DNA of 64,000 nucleotides from JAZMZS01 sp045120955 (GTDB lineage: Bacteria > Bacillota > Clostridia > Oscillospirales > CAG-272), in contig JBGVFH010000010.1 of the NCBI GenBank assembly GCA_045120955.1, positions 17,927-81,926 of the forward strand, read 5' to 3'. The notes under the pieces are model-generated. The model was given only the letters and a program-made list of their open reading frames with translations. It searched no databases and was not told where the DNA came from. Made by a program: the position numbers and the translations under genes. Below are positions 52,635 to 61,071 of this stretch, piece after piece (the first letter of the stretch is position 1; each line of letters opens with the position of its first letter).

Positions 52635-53267
52635 TTACGCTTTTACAGAATCACGAACGAATACTATACCGCCCTTAGCGCCGGGAACAGCACCCTTAAC
52701 TGCGATAAGATTCTTTTCGCTGTCTATTTTTACTACGCAAAGATTGAGCACAGTAACCTGCTCGTTACCATACTGTCCTGCCATCTTCTTGTTCTTAAAC
52801 ACTCTGGAAGGTGTTGAGTTTGCACCCATAGAACCTACCTGTCTGTGTATAGGACCTGTACCGTGTGTCATACGGAGAATGTGATGTCCCCATCTCTTAA
52901 CAGCGCCCGTGTATCCGCGGCCTTTTGTTATACCCGTGATGTCGACCTTCTCGCCTGCGGCGAAGGTATCGGCTGATATAACATCACCTACGTTGTAGGA
53001 AGCTGTATCCTCGAGTCTGAACTCCTTGAGGTGCTTTTTGGGGGTGAGTCCCGCCTTCTTTGCGTGACCGATCTCGGCTTTCGTGCAGTGCTTTTCCTTT
53101 GCATCCTCAAATGCAAGCTGCAGAGCCTCATAGCCGTCTGTTTCAACCGTCTTCTTCTGTGCTACATAGCACGGACCCGCTTCAATGACGGTTACCGGAA
53201 TTACGTTTCCCTTCTCGTCGAAGATCTGTGTCATTCCGATTTTCTTTCCGATAATGCCTTTCTTCAT
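52635..53267 (-). CDS. rplC: 50S ribosomal protein L3
   Basis: 210 residues starting MKKGIIGKKIGMTQIFDE, with the conserved MTHGTGPIHRQVGSMG-like segment. Confidence 0.98.
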   Translation of the reverse strand: MKKGIIGKKIGMTQIFDEKGNVIPVTVIEAGPCYVAQKKTVETDGYEALQLAFEDAKEKHCTKAEIGHAKKAGLTPKKHLKEFRLEDTASYNVGDVISADTFAAGEKVDITGITKGRGYTGAVKRWGHHILRMTHGTGPIHRQVGSMGANSTPSRVFKNKKMAGQYGNEQVTVLNLCVVKIDSEKNLIAVKGAVPGAKGGIVFVRDSVKA

Positions 53268-53373
53268 TGTTTCCTCCTGTAAAGGTTATTGGTTGATATG
53301 TTTGAATTTTCGCATAAGCGATCATATCAACTTGACCAAGTGAAGGTCACTTGTTCTTTTTGCCTGATCCGAA

Positions 53374-53685
53374 TTAAAGATTGATTTCCATTTCAACGCC
53401 TGCGGGAAGTTCTATTCCTGCAAGTGCCTCAGCAACCTTCTGTGAAGGTTTGAGAATGTCAATCAGTCTCTTGTGCGTGCGCATTTCAAACTGCTCACGG
53501 CTGTCCTTGTACTTGTGAACCGCACGGAGAATAGTAACTATCTCCTTGTCTGTGGGGAGCGGTACAGGACCGGAAACGGTAGCGCCGTTTCTCTTAGCAA
53601 CTTCCACTATCTTCTCTGCCGCAGCATCGATGAGCTTGTGGTCGTAGCTCTTGAGCTTTACTCTGATCTTTTCCTTAACTGCCAT
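53374..53685 (-). CDS. rpsJ: 30S ribosomal protein S10
   Basis: 103 residues, first gene of the S10 operon, with IRVKLKSYDHKLIDAAAEKI and ALAGIELPAGVEMEI. A GGAGG site and a 230-bp leader precede it. Confidence 0.98.
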   Translation of the reverse strand: MAVKEKIRVKLKSYDHKLIDAAAEKIVEVAKRNGATVSGPVPLPTDKEIVTILRAVHKYKDSREQFEMRTHKRLIDILKPSQKVAEALAGIELPAGVEMEINL

Positions 53686-53689
53686 TGTT

Positions 53690-53917
53690 TTGCCTCCTTA
53701 TTTAATATTGGGGGCGTGGTACATCATTTACAACGTGCCGTGTGTTTCATCAACATCCGTATTAAAACCGGAAACCACTTATGTGAAGCAGACATAAGAG
53801 AATCCGGGTGCGCGCTGCTATGACATCACTTTGTTCGCCCGTTTATCGGACATACTCCACGAAAACTACCCGTCAATCGACGGCAACCTCTCGCTTCATC
53901 GCACATCAAGCCTTACT
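53690..53917 (-). promoter_or_regulatory. Structured leader of the S10 operon
   Basis: About 210 transcribed bases before rpsJ without a gene. On the minus strand they include CTTATGT-CTGCTTC-ACATAAG inside a larger stem CCGGA...TTCCGG. Likely an autoregulatory leader, not identified with a named family. Confidence 0.5.
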
Positions 53918-53946
53918 ATTATACATTATATACTGCTTTTTTGCAA
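53918..53946 (-). promoter_or_regulatory. Promoter of the S10-spc-alpha supercluster
   Basis: Minus strand TTGCAA (53941-53946), 17 bp, TATAAT (53918-53923). Confidence 0.75.
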
Positions 53947-53966
53947 TATTTTTTTGAGATAAAATT

Positions 53967-54200
53967 TCACGGTAGATGTAGAACTTTCGGAGAATTTTCA
54001 GCGTAGTTTTTGTGACTTTTGCACAATACGTTGAGCATAGCAGACCCCGTGGAAAAAGCCACGGGGTCTGCTGCAAAAATGTCGGAGATGACGCTGTCTG
54101 TTTGCCCTGTTTGCTCCGTTTTTTCACCCTCATATCTGCAACCGCAAAGCAACATTAACGAAACAATGCGACAAACAACCTCTTTTTCATAACATCCTCC
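53967..54200 (-). pseudogene. Decayed duplicate of the downstream lipoprotein gene
   Basis: Starts with a good GGAGG/ATG (54190) identical in context to the intact gene at 54725, but a 10-bp deletion in the signal peptide region makes a stop after 11 codons. The frame that resumes (MLLCGCRYEGEKTEQTGQTDS...) matches the intact lipoprotein for about 20 residues and then diverges. The upstream TACGTAATGACAGAATGACGGAGG block is also duplicated. Confidence 0.8.
54042..54073. repeat. Perfect hairpin in the pseudogene region
   Basis: GCAGACCCCGTGG pairs with CCACGGGGTCTGC around a short AT loop. Neither side has a T-tract, so I do not call it a terminator. Confidence 0.5.
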
Positions 54201-54239
54201 GTCATTCTGTCATTACGAAGTGAATTTATTTCAAAACTG

Positions 54240-54725
54240 TTATTGCGACTCAGGCCAAATTTCGCAGGCAGGAACTATAACAGGATCAAACGAAGCAAAA
54301 CCTTCCTGCAAAAAATCCAAAACTCCTGCGCCTTCTATAGCATCCTCCGGCAAGAAAAGAGCAACGCCCAAAGCATTTCCCTCAACCGTTTCCCACACTA
54401 CAGAGATAGTACCCGAAGTAGGTCCGAAATCATGTGGCTTACCGATAATGCTGACTATCTCAGGCATAGTCATACCTTTCTTGATCTTACCGGCATCCTC
54501 ATCAGTGGGCTTATGAGTTTTCTCGCTGTCAAAGCATGCTTTGACACGAGCAGTCAAGCTCATATTCGTGCTATCTATGCTTTCGCTGTCAGACTCTGTA
54601 ACAATGTCAGGGCTGATACTGTCGGTTTGCCCTGTTTGCTCCGTTTTATCACCCTCATTTCCGCAACCGCAAAGCAACATTAACGAAACACATAACAACA
54701 ATGCGACAAACAACCTCTTTTTCAT
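54240..54725 (-). CDS. Lipoprotein with BamE/SmpA-like domain
   Basis: 161 residues: signal peptide with lipobox LLCGC (Cys about 20), an acidic Ser/Asp/Glu linker, then KIKKGMTMPEIVSIIGKPHDFG and VVWETVEGN, the layout of BamE/SmpA/OmlA-like modules found in many small lipoproteins. It begins 11 bp past the stop of the 951-residue protein, with GGAGGG, so the two are cotranscribed. Possible roles are partner or immunity-type protein, not shown. A decayed copy lies downstream. Confidence 0.7.
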   Translation of the reverse strand: MKKRLFVALLLCVSLMLLCGCGNEGDKTEQTGQTDSISPDIVTESDSESIDSTNMSLTARVKACFDSEKTHKPTDEDAGKIKKGMTMPEIVSIIGKPHDFGPTSGTISVVWETVEGNALGVALFLPEDAIEGAGVLDFLQEGFASFDPVIVPACEIWPESQ

Positions 54726-54736
54726 AACACCCTCCG

Positions 54737-57592
54737 TCATTCTGTCATTACGTAATATATTATATCGCTATCATAATATAGAGTAGCATTCATCTGCCAT
54801 CCAATAGAGTCGTCATCAGTCGGCAAGTCATCTCCCAACGGCTCACTTCCAGTATAATCATGTCCATGCTTGTTTGACCATTCTCCTGTATCAGTCCTAT
54901 ACCAAAAATGATAGTCAGTTTTAAACACCCCGCGTCCAACCCGAAAAGCTACCAACCATTGGTTGTATTCAAGTTCAACATCTAACCCTCCGTTTGAAGA
55001 ATATACTTCTTTCCATTTACCGGGAAACTTTACATCCAGCCAGTTTTCTTCCAACAATTGTTTATATCCAGCAAATTCACCCTCAACCCCATACATGATT
55101 TCATTAGAAGTGGTACTTAAGTTTCCAATTGCATTTTCCTCTTCATACGAAAGCCAACCATAATCATTATCATGAGTCCAAAATGCATATCCCTGACAAT
55201 TCATCGAAAGAGACTCATCTTCTTCCAACCCATCCGATTCTTGTATACCAATATAATAATATTCTTTACATCCGTAAAACGGCTCTATCTTAATTCCATA
55301 ATGCCAATTATACGGTGCATTAGGATAGGTAACGGATAATTTTATCGCTCCTCCTTCTATTGCTGTCAATTCTCCGGTAGTAGAATTTATTGTAGCTTTA
55401 TCGGTCACAGAATAATCATTTTTAGTCACACCGTAAGCAACAGGACCGTTAACGCCAACAACAGAACTATACATATAAGCGTCATAGTCAAAGCTTTCAT
55501 CCTTGTCAACAGAACCACTGAATGTATGCATACCAATTCCGTTTATTGTATCACCGGTATACGGCTCTAAAATCCATTCGGCACCTGATGTGAGCGAGCT
55601 TGATACTGCTATTTGCACACCGTTGGCAGTGCTCGACGGTGCTGAAAGATAGCATTCCGCCTCATCGGTTAAATTGTGTATAGCATAGCCATTATCTGTG
55701 TGATATATCTCCCAAGACTGTTGATACGGTATCAGTGCGCCGATATCCAACGTAGACATGCTTTGAATGGTTACCGCTCCTCCCGATTCATAATCGTAAT
55801 ACAATCCCATACCGGAATTAGTCATAGGTCGAATGTCGTAGTAATCTTTGTCATAATTAACACCCAAATATGTTACCTTGAACATCTGATTTCTTGTCGT
55901 ACTGCCCAATGTCCATTGTTGTATAACAGTTCCGTCAACGGTTCCGCCGCCCCGAGTGTCCAAATAAAGTCCTGTCGATGCATTTTTTATTCGATACACA
56001 CCGCTCGAAAGAACATCCGAGCTTACATATGTTATCGTTAAATATGGCTTGTTACTTGAACGGTCATACGAACCGAATGTCTTATAGTTGTGTGTAGGGT
56101 CTGCCTCGTGATCCGCTGTAGCTTTAAACATTATTCCCTTGTTTATGTCATATGCGCTGCTCTTCCAACCCTGCACTACCGAAGTTATGTTATATCCATA
56201 ATAATGTTGAGATGAAAAATTTACTCCGGTATAATATGATATCTCATATGTTCCGAGCATGTTGTTCGCATCATAGCTATTTGCACCTACTGTGCTCCAT
56301 GTTGTAGAGGTCGACTCTGACCATGTGTTTCCGGTAAAAGGATAACATTCGAGCGTCAATGCTTCGTGCTGACACATAAGGTCTCTTATATATACCGTTG
56401 CACTTAATACATTCAGCATGCCTTCAGTATATTCATCAACCGCCGGAAATTTCATCAATATTCTTGAAACCGAGCCATCGTCACCGTACTTACCTGCGGA
56501 TATCGTTGTTGAAGTTCCCGAGATAGTGTCGATATTGTTTATCGTAACATCCTCTATTGCTCCACTGCCCTCGCTGTCATAGTTAATCTCAAGCGTAGGG
56601 TCTATACGTATCGGATATTTTGTAGCTTCATCCGCAAGATAGTCGGCATCCAAGTGGATAGTGAGCAAGTATTGCTCGTTTTCCACTACCGCCTCGGCTG
56701 TCATCTCGCCGAAAGCGTTGTTTTGCTCGTCTGCCGTGAATATGATTATTTTGCCTACGGTAGCTTTTATGTTTCCCTCTTCGTCACAAAGATAAAAATC
56801 TCCGTCGTCATCTGCGAGAGTAAGTCCGTTTGTGTACAACGTAAAGGTATACTCTGTCTGACCCGTATACTCACTAACAACTATATCCTCCTTAAACCCG
56901 GCATATGTCAGTGTGTATTCGTAGCTTGTGTATGAATCATACTCGTATATTACCGTGTTATCCGAAAGTTCAGCTGTCGGGGATACTGTCCCTGCAACCG
57001 TATCCTCACCCGATATTACGCCGTATGTCGATATTTCGGGAGTTAATGGTGTTATAGGGCTTATAACACTTATATTTGCATCGAACACAGGAACGAGTCT
57101 GAGCGACACGTCTCCGTCACTGAGTGTGATACCGTCAGTCATTTTCTGCGAAAAAACAGTTTGTGCAGGATTATGCTTTGATACATACCCGCTTGCCATG
57201 TTGTTGCTTGCCTCTATATCGAGACTGATATCTTTTATGCTTCCGTCACTGTCGATATATTTGACAGGGTAGCTGTAATAATACGCCGTTTTAGTTCCGT
57301 CTGAATTTTTAAATATTACAGTAGATAGGTCATTTTCTTCTACGTACAGTCTCTGAATATGCCCTGCCTCTGTTGCGGCATCTGCACCTATTACATCAGG
57401 TACTGTTGCAAGATCAAGGGTATGACCAACATAAGAGTCATTTATTATTGTATCCGAATTATAAACATATGGATCTGACGATATTTGTCCTGTAATTGTT
57501 CCTGCGTTTACCATACTCGTCATATACGAAACGATCATTATGACTGCAACCATAGTTGAGAGCAACCGATAGAATGATTTTCTTTTAAGCAT
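54737..57592 (-). CDS. Large secreted multidomain protein (DNRLRE, ricin-type lectin, Cys/His C-terminal domain)
   Basis: 951 residues. Signal peptide (1-30). An extended N-terminal part (40-330) with DYFSYPVKYIDSDGSIKDISLDI-like features of wall-associated RHS/secreted proteins. A DNRLRE beta-sandwich (about 350-530, KYGDDGSVSRILMKFP), a ricin-type lectin repeat region (about 531-690, QWTLGSTTRNQ), an Ig-like part, and a C-terminal domain with NCQGYAFW (Cys799), DYHFWYR (His895) and WSNKHG (905-909), reminiscent of NlpC/P60-like cysteine peptidases. ATG has GGAG, right after a terminator. Catalysis is inferred and could be lost. Confidence 0.75.
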   Translation of the reverse strand: MLKRKSFYRLLSTMVAVIMIVSYMTSMVNAGTITGQISSDPYVYNSDTIINDSYVGHTLDLATVPDVIGADAATEAGHIQRLYVEENDLSTVIFKNSDGTKTAYYYSYPVKYIDSDGSIKDISLDIEASNNMASGYVSKHNPAQTVFSQKMTDGITLSDGDVSLRLVPVFDANISVISPITPLTPEISTYGVISGEDTVAGTVSPTAELSDNTVIYEYDSYTSYEYTLTYAGFKEDIVVSEYTGQTEYTFTLYTNGLTLADDDGDFYLCDEEGNIKATVGKIIIFTADEQNNAFGEMTAEAVVENEQYLLTIHLDADYLADEATKYPIRIDPTLEINYDSEGSGAIEDVTINNIDTISGTSTTISAGKYGDDGSVSRILMKFPAVDEYTEGMLNVLSATVYIRDLMCQHEALTLECYPFTGNTWSESTSTTWSTVGANSYDANNMLGTYEISYYTGVNFSSQHYYGYNITSVVQGWKSSAYDINKGIMFKATADHEADPTHNYKTFGSYDRSSNKPYLTITYVSSDVLSSGVYRIKNASTGLYLDTRGGGTVDGTVIQQWTLGSTTRNQMFKVTYLGVNYDKDYYDIRPMTNSGMGLYYDYESGGAVTIQSMSTLDIGALIPYQQSWEIYHTDNGYAIHNLTDEAECYLSAPSSTANGVQIAVSSSLTSGAEWILEPYTGDTINGIGMHTFSGSVDKDESFDYDAYMYSSVVGVNGPVAYGVTKNDYSVTDKATINSTTGELTAIEGGAIKLSVTYPNAPYNWHYGIKIEPFYGCKEYYYIGIQESDGLEEDESLSMNCQGYAFWTHDNDYGWLSYEEENAIGNLSTTSNEIMYGVEGEFAGYKQLLEENWLDVKFPGKWKEVYSSNGGLDVELEYNQWLVAFRVGRGVFKTDYHFWYRTDTGEWSNKHGHDYTGSEPLGDDLPTDDDSIGWQMNATLYYDSDIIYYVMTE

Positions 57593-57632
57593 ATTTTTCT
57601 CCTTTTATTTCGTTTTTCTGAATTTGACACAA

Positions 57633-57674
57633 AAAGCGCACAAGCCTTGCATCAAAATGCGGCTTGTGCGCTTT
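57633..57674 (-). terminator. Terminator/attenuator between leader ORF and the 951-codon gene
   Basis: AAAGCGCACAAGCC pairs with GGCTTGTGCGCTTT (14 bp), extended by GCAT/ATGC in the loop, followed on the minus strand by TTTTTGTGTC. Only about 40 bp separate it from the next ATG, with no room for a promoter. Confidence 0.8.
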
Positions 57675-57774
57675 ACTTCAGGAGAAGGAGTCTTTGCCCC
57701 GCTTTCGCTGTGAGGGAACGCTCTGACCAATGTACAATGCCGCATTTTGCTCTATTGAAAAACACAAGCTTCAT
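57673..57774 (-). CDS. Leader ORF, 33 codons
   Basis: ATG at 57774 with GGAGGG at ideal spacing; product MKLVFFNRAKCGIVHW... ending LLLLK. The stop codon lies in the base of the terminator stem. Not recognised by family. It is preceded by a near-consensus promoter with a dyad in the spacer, and is too small for standard detection. Confidence 0.5.
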   Translation of the reverse strand: MKLVFFNRAKCGIVHWSERSLTAKAGQRLLLLK

Positions 57775-57808
57775 TTTCTTTCCCTCCTACAGTTATCTTT
57801 ACACCTAT

Positions 57809-57837
57809 ATCCTACCATACGATTGTCGTATTGTCAA
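57809..57837 (-). promoter_or_regulatory. Promoter with dyad operator in spacer
   Basis: Minus strand TTGACA (57832-57837), 17 bp, TAGGAT (57809-57814). The spacer contains the palindrome ATACGA-TTG-TCGTAT (57817-57831), a likely repressor site. Confidence 0.7.
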
Positions 57838-57897
57838 GTTTATTATGTTTGCATATGTACACTTATACATAGTAAAAGGTATACATCAATCTTTTTG

Positions 57898-58140
57898 TCT
57901 GTTAAGTGATATGCTGACTTTCGTCAGCGTGATATTTTCTTTTGAAAATTCCTCGCCTATGACGAGATATTTCAAAAGAAAGTGATATTAAGCCCTTCGG
58001 GCTTAGTGATATTCTATTCGCCGCGAACTCGCGTAGCGAATATCACTCGGCTTAAACCGAATATAATGCGAAGCAATATAACTCGCCGTAGGCGAATAGA
58101 GTTGCGTGATACTCCGCTTGGAGTATCACGCTAATGCGAA
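57898..58140. repeat. Short-hairpin array with GTGATATT separators
   Basis: Consecutive palindromes (GCTGACtttcGTCAGC, TTCTTTTGAAA/TTTCAAAAGAA, AAGCCCttcgGGGCTT, TCGGcttaaaCCGA, CTCGCCgtaGGCGA, GTGATACTCCgcttGGAGTATCAC) divided by GTGATATT or ATATAA. No open frame. Likely non-coding repeat of clostridial type. Confidence 0.75.
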
Positions 58141-58189
58141 ACGCCTTTTTATACAATATATAGGAAGAAAACCGTCACACAGCCGCCGT

Positions 58190-59128
58190 TTACATGTCCG
58201 ATTTTTCGTCCTTCTTCTTTGTCGGCAGCTGTGCTATGATCACTGCACCGAACACTATCGCACAGCCGATATACTCAAACGCCGTATGAGTCTCATGAAG
58301 TATCAGCATACCGCTGATGACCGCAAACACACTTTCAAGTGACATAAGAAGCGACGCTACCGTCGGCTTTGTCATCTTCTGCCCCACCATCTGAAGCGTG
58401 TATCCGACGCCGCACGATATGATGCCCGCATACAGAAGCGGAAAAGCCTGCAGCTTTACATCTTCAAGGCTCGGCTGTTCCACGGTCAGAATCATAGGCA
58501 GTGATAACAATCCCACGACAAAAAACTGAATGCAGGACATTTTCACGCAATCGACCTTAGGTGCGAAGCGGTCGATAACAACTATATGCACGGCAAACAC
58601 GACAGCGCACATCAGCACCGCAAGCTCACCGAGTCCAAATGACAGCGAGCTTATGATACTTTCGACAGGGTTTGATATATCAAACTGCGCATCTCCCCCA
58701 AGACAAAGCATATAGAGCCCCAAAATGCCCAAAACAACGCTCACCCATATCATCGGCGCTACTTTTTTCTTCATTATTAAATATATCAAAGGCACTATAA
58801 CTATGTATAACGCCGTAATAAAGCCGCATTTACCGCTTGATACGCCGAGGTTCATTCCGAGCTGTTGAAGCGTTGATGCTGCAAACAAGATCACTCCGCA
58901 CGACACACCGCCGACAAGCAGTGTTTTATCATTCGGTGTTTTTTTCTTCGTGACCGCCTGCAACACAAGCACGAGCACAAAAAGTGCCGCCGATCCGACA
59001 AAAGAACGAAGCCCGTTAAAGGAGAAGGTTCCGAGTGCCCCTCCTACCGACTGAGCAACAAACGAGCTGCCCCAGACGAGAGCCGTAAGCAACAATAAAA
59101 AGTTGCCGAGAAGATTTTTTTTAGTCAT
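58190..59128 (-). CDS. EamA/DMT family transporter
   Basis: Inner-membrane drug/metabolite exporter, 312 residues with ten membrane segments in two EamA halves (LLTALVWGSSFVAQ near the start; GVGYTLQMVGQK in the second half). The ATG at 59128 has AGGTGG at good spacing; an earlier GTG at 59137 is less likely. Substrate unknown. Confidence 0.88.
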   Translation of the reverse strand: MTKKNLLGNFLLLLTALVWGSSFVAQSVGGALGTFSFNGLRSFVGSAALFVLVLVLQAVTKKKTPNDKTLLVGGVSCGVILFAASTLQQLGMNLGVSSGKCGFITALYIVIVPLIYLIMKKKVAPMIWVSVVLGILGLYMLCLGGDAQFDISNPVESIISSLSFGLGELAVLMCAVVFAVHIVVIDRFAPKVDCVKMSCIQFFVVGLLSLPMILTVEQPSLEDVKLQAFPLLYAGIISCGVGYTLQMVGQKMTKPTVASLLMSLESVFAVISGMLILHETHTAFEYIGCAIVFGAVIIAQLPTKKKDEKSDM

Positions 59129-59140
59129 TGTTTCCACCTA

Positions 59141-59170
59141 TTGCAAAATATCAGTCATTTGTAGTATAAT
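59141..59170 (+). promoter_or_regulatory. Promoter of the ispD-ispF transcript
   Basis: TTGCAA (59141-59146), 18 bp, TATAAT (59165-59170), with a roughly 100-base leader before the small ORF at 59273. Confidence 0.6.
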
Positions 59171-59272
59171 ATAATATATTGAAGTTTTTTTGCAGATCCA
59201 ACAACCTACAGTATATCACAACCTTAGCTAAAAAACAAGATAAAGTAACAAAACGCAAAGGCGGAAAACAAC

Positions 59273-59599
59273 ATGATAGCATTATTCGGCAGAAAGAAAA
59301 AAGAAGGAACGAAAGCTTACCGCCGTGAAATGGCAGAGCGGATAAGCGGCAAACGCATCCGCTATGTTACCGAAAAGATAAACGGTATCGAGGAAGTCAT
59401 GGGCAAGGACGGCTCGATATCTATCAAGGGAGACGAGCTGATAGTCAGCACATATGCAAAAACCAACATGAGATGCAAAATAGACACGATGGACGCATGG
59501 GAGCTTCTCTCAAAGGACGGTGTCGTTATCACCGCCCCCGATATAGAGCGTGACGGAGAGGTACATACCGTAATTGCACATTATGTTTATTACAGATAA
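59273..59599 (+). CDS. Hypothetical small protein upstream of ispD
   Basis: 108 residues with a basic start (ALFGRKKKEGTKAYRREMAE) and a beta-rich body (DGSISIKGDELIVSTY, VHTVIAHYVYYR). I do not recognise the family. It is 12 bp before ispD in the same direction, so probably cotranscribed. No signal or membrane segment. Confidence 0.7.
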   Translation: MIALFGRKKKEGTKAYRREMAERISGKRIRYVTEKINGIEEVMGKDGSISIKGDELIVSTYAKTNMRCKIDTMDAWELLSKDGVVITAPDIERDGEVHTVIAHYVYYR

Positions 59600-59611
59600 C
59601 AGGAGCTGCAA

Positions 59612-60382
59612 ATGAAAAACATCGGAATTAAAATAAGTGAGCTCGTCCATGCGATAAAGGGAACGAAACGTCCCAAGCTCGCTGCGCTTATACTTGCAGG
59701 CGGGTCGGGCACAAGACTGGGAGCAGATATACCGAAGCAGCATATCGAGATATGCGGAAAAAGCGTTGTGTGCCGCACGCTGCTCGCCTTTTCAGAATGT
59801 CCTTACGTTGACGAAATAATCATTGCCGCAAAAAAGGATGATTTTGATATATACAGAGAGCTTATCAAGAAGTATGACCTAAAAAAGGTCAAGGCGGTCA
59901 CGGTCGGAGGTGCAGACAGACAGGAAAGTGCGTTCAGAGCATTTCTCAAAATAAGTGACGATACAAAATTTGTTGCCGTACATGATGCGGCACGATGTCT
60001 TGTTACACCTGAGCAGATACGGGATGTGGCTGTTGAGGCTTTTTCCTGCGGTGCCGCTATCGCCGCATGCAAGGCTAAAGACACGGTAAAGATCGCAGAC
60101 AAAAACACGATAAAAGAAACACCCGAGCGTGAAAATGTATGGCTCGCCTCCACGCCTCAGATAATGAGAGTCGATATGTACCGTGCCTGCATATACACAG
60201 CAAAAAAGGACGGCTACAAGGGTACCGACGATGCTTCTCTTGCCGAGCGGCTCGGTTTTCCCGTCAGAGTGGTGGACGTGGGCTATGAAAACATAAAGAT
60301 CACCACTAAGATCGACCTTATTACGGCACAGGCTGTCATACAAGAGCGTGAGCAAAAAGAAAAAGAGGCTATGCAAAAATGA
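59612..60382 (+). CDS. ispD: 2-C-methyl-D-erythritol 4-phosphate cytidylyltransferase
   Basis: MEP pathway enzyme forming CDP-ME. 256 residues with ALILAGGSGTRLGADIPKQ and VHDAARCLV. About 20 extra N-terminal residues (MKNIGIKISELVHAIKG...) precede the core. Overlaps ispF by 4 bp (ATGA). Confidence 0.95.
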   Translation: MKNIGIKISELVHAIKGTKRPKLAALILAGGSGTRLGADIPKQHIEICGKSVVCRTLLAFSECPYVDEIIIAAKKDDFDIYRELIKKYDLKKVKAVTVGGADRQESAFRAFLKISDDTKFVAVHDAARCLVTPEQIRDVAVEAFSCGAAIAACKAKDTVKIADKNTIKETPERENVWLASTPQIMRVDMYRACIYTAKKDGYKGTDDASLAERLGFPVRVVDVGYENIKITTKIDLITAQAVIQEREQKEKEAMQK

Positions 60383-60852
60383 GAGTAGGATACGGATACG
60401 ATGTTCACCGCCTTACCGAAGGCAGGGATCTCATCATCGGCGGTGTGAAAATAGAGTACGAGTTGGGGCTTCTAGGTCACAGCGATGCAGATGTGCTGTT
60501 GCACGCTATATGCGATGCTCTTCTCGGTGCTGCGGCACTCGGAGATATCGGAGCACATTTTCCCGATACCGACCCCGCCTACAAAGGTATCGACAGCAGA
60601 AAGCTGCTGGCGCTTGTAGGTGAAAAAATAAAAAGCAAGGGCTACAAGATAATCAACATAGACGCAACCATAATCGCACAGGCGCCGAAAATGCGGCCTC
60701 ATATCGAGGCTATGCGAAAAAATATTGCGCAAACGCTTTGTATTGACATATATGACGTAAATATTAAGGCAACCACCGAGGAGCACCTCGGCTTTACAGG
60801 CAGAGGCGAGGGAATATCCTCTGCCGCAGTATGTATGATAGACAAGCTATGA
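60379..60852 (+). CDS. ispF: 2-C-methyl-D-erythritol 2,4-cyclodiphosphate synthase
   Basis: Next MEP pathway enzyme, 157 residues with the metal site YDVHRL and HSDADVLLHAICDALLGA. Start overlaps ispD by 4 bp, so the two are coupled. Repeat copies 6 and 7 follow directly. Confidence 0.96.
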   Translation: MRVGYGYDVHRLTEGRDLIIGGVKIEYELGLLGHSDADVLLHAICDALLGAAALGDIGAHFPDTDPAYKGIDSRKLLALVGEKIKSKGYKIINIDATIIAQAPKMRPHIEAMRKNIAQTLCIDIYDVNIKATTEEHLGFTGRGEGISSAAVCMIDKL

Positions 60853-60855
60853 AAA

Positions 60856-60960
60856 GCGGGCAGTGCCCGCACCCATCCTCCCGCCTATTGTTTCTTTGAA
60901 TCTTCTTTAACTCAACCAAACGGCGGGGCGTAACTTTGCAATTTCCTATGCAATAAAAAA
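60856..60960 (+). repeat. Terminator-associated interspersed repeat, copy 6 (type A)
   Basis: GCGGGCAGTGCCCGC after GAAAA, CACCCATCCTCCCGCCTATTG, AACTCAACCAAACGGCGGGGCG, GCAATTTCCTATGCAATAAAAAA. It runs straight into copy 7. Confidence 0.9.
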
Positions 60961-61065
60961 GCGGGCAGTGCCCGCACCCGTCCTCCCGCCTATTGTATCT
61001 TTGGATCTTCTTTAACTCAACCAAACGGCGGAGCGTAATTACACAATTTCCTATAAAACAAAAAA
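60961..61065 (+). repeat. Terminator-associated interspersed repeat, copy 7 (type A)
   Basis: Same structure in direct tandem with copy 6, slightly diverged at the right end (AATTTCCTATAAAACAAAAAA). Confidence 0.9.
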
Positions 61066-61071
61066 TTAAGC

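Noticed and set aside
54042..54073. Terminator of the lipoprotein pseudogene
   Set aside because: Perfect stem but no T-tract on either strand.
57898..58140. CRISPR array
   Set aside because: Separators are only about 8 bp, the inserts are palindromes rather than unique spacers, and no cas genes are nearby.
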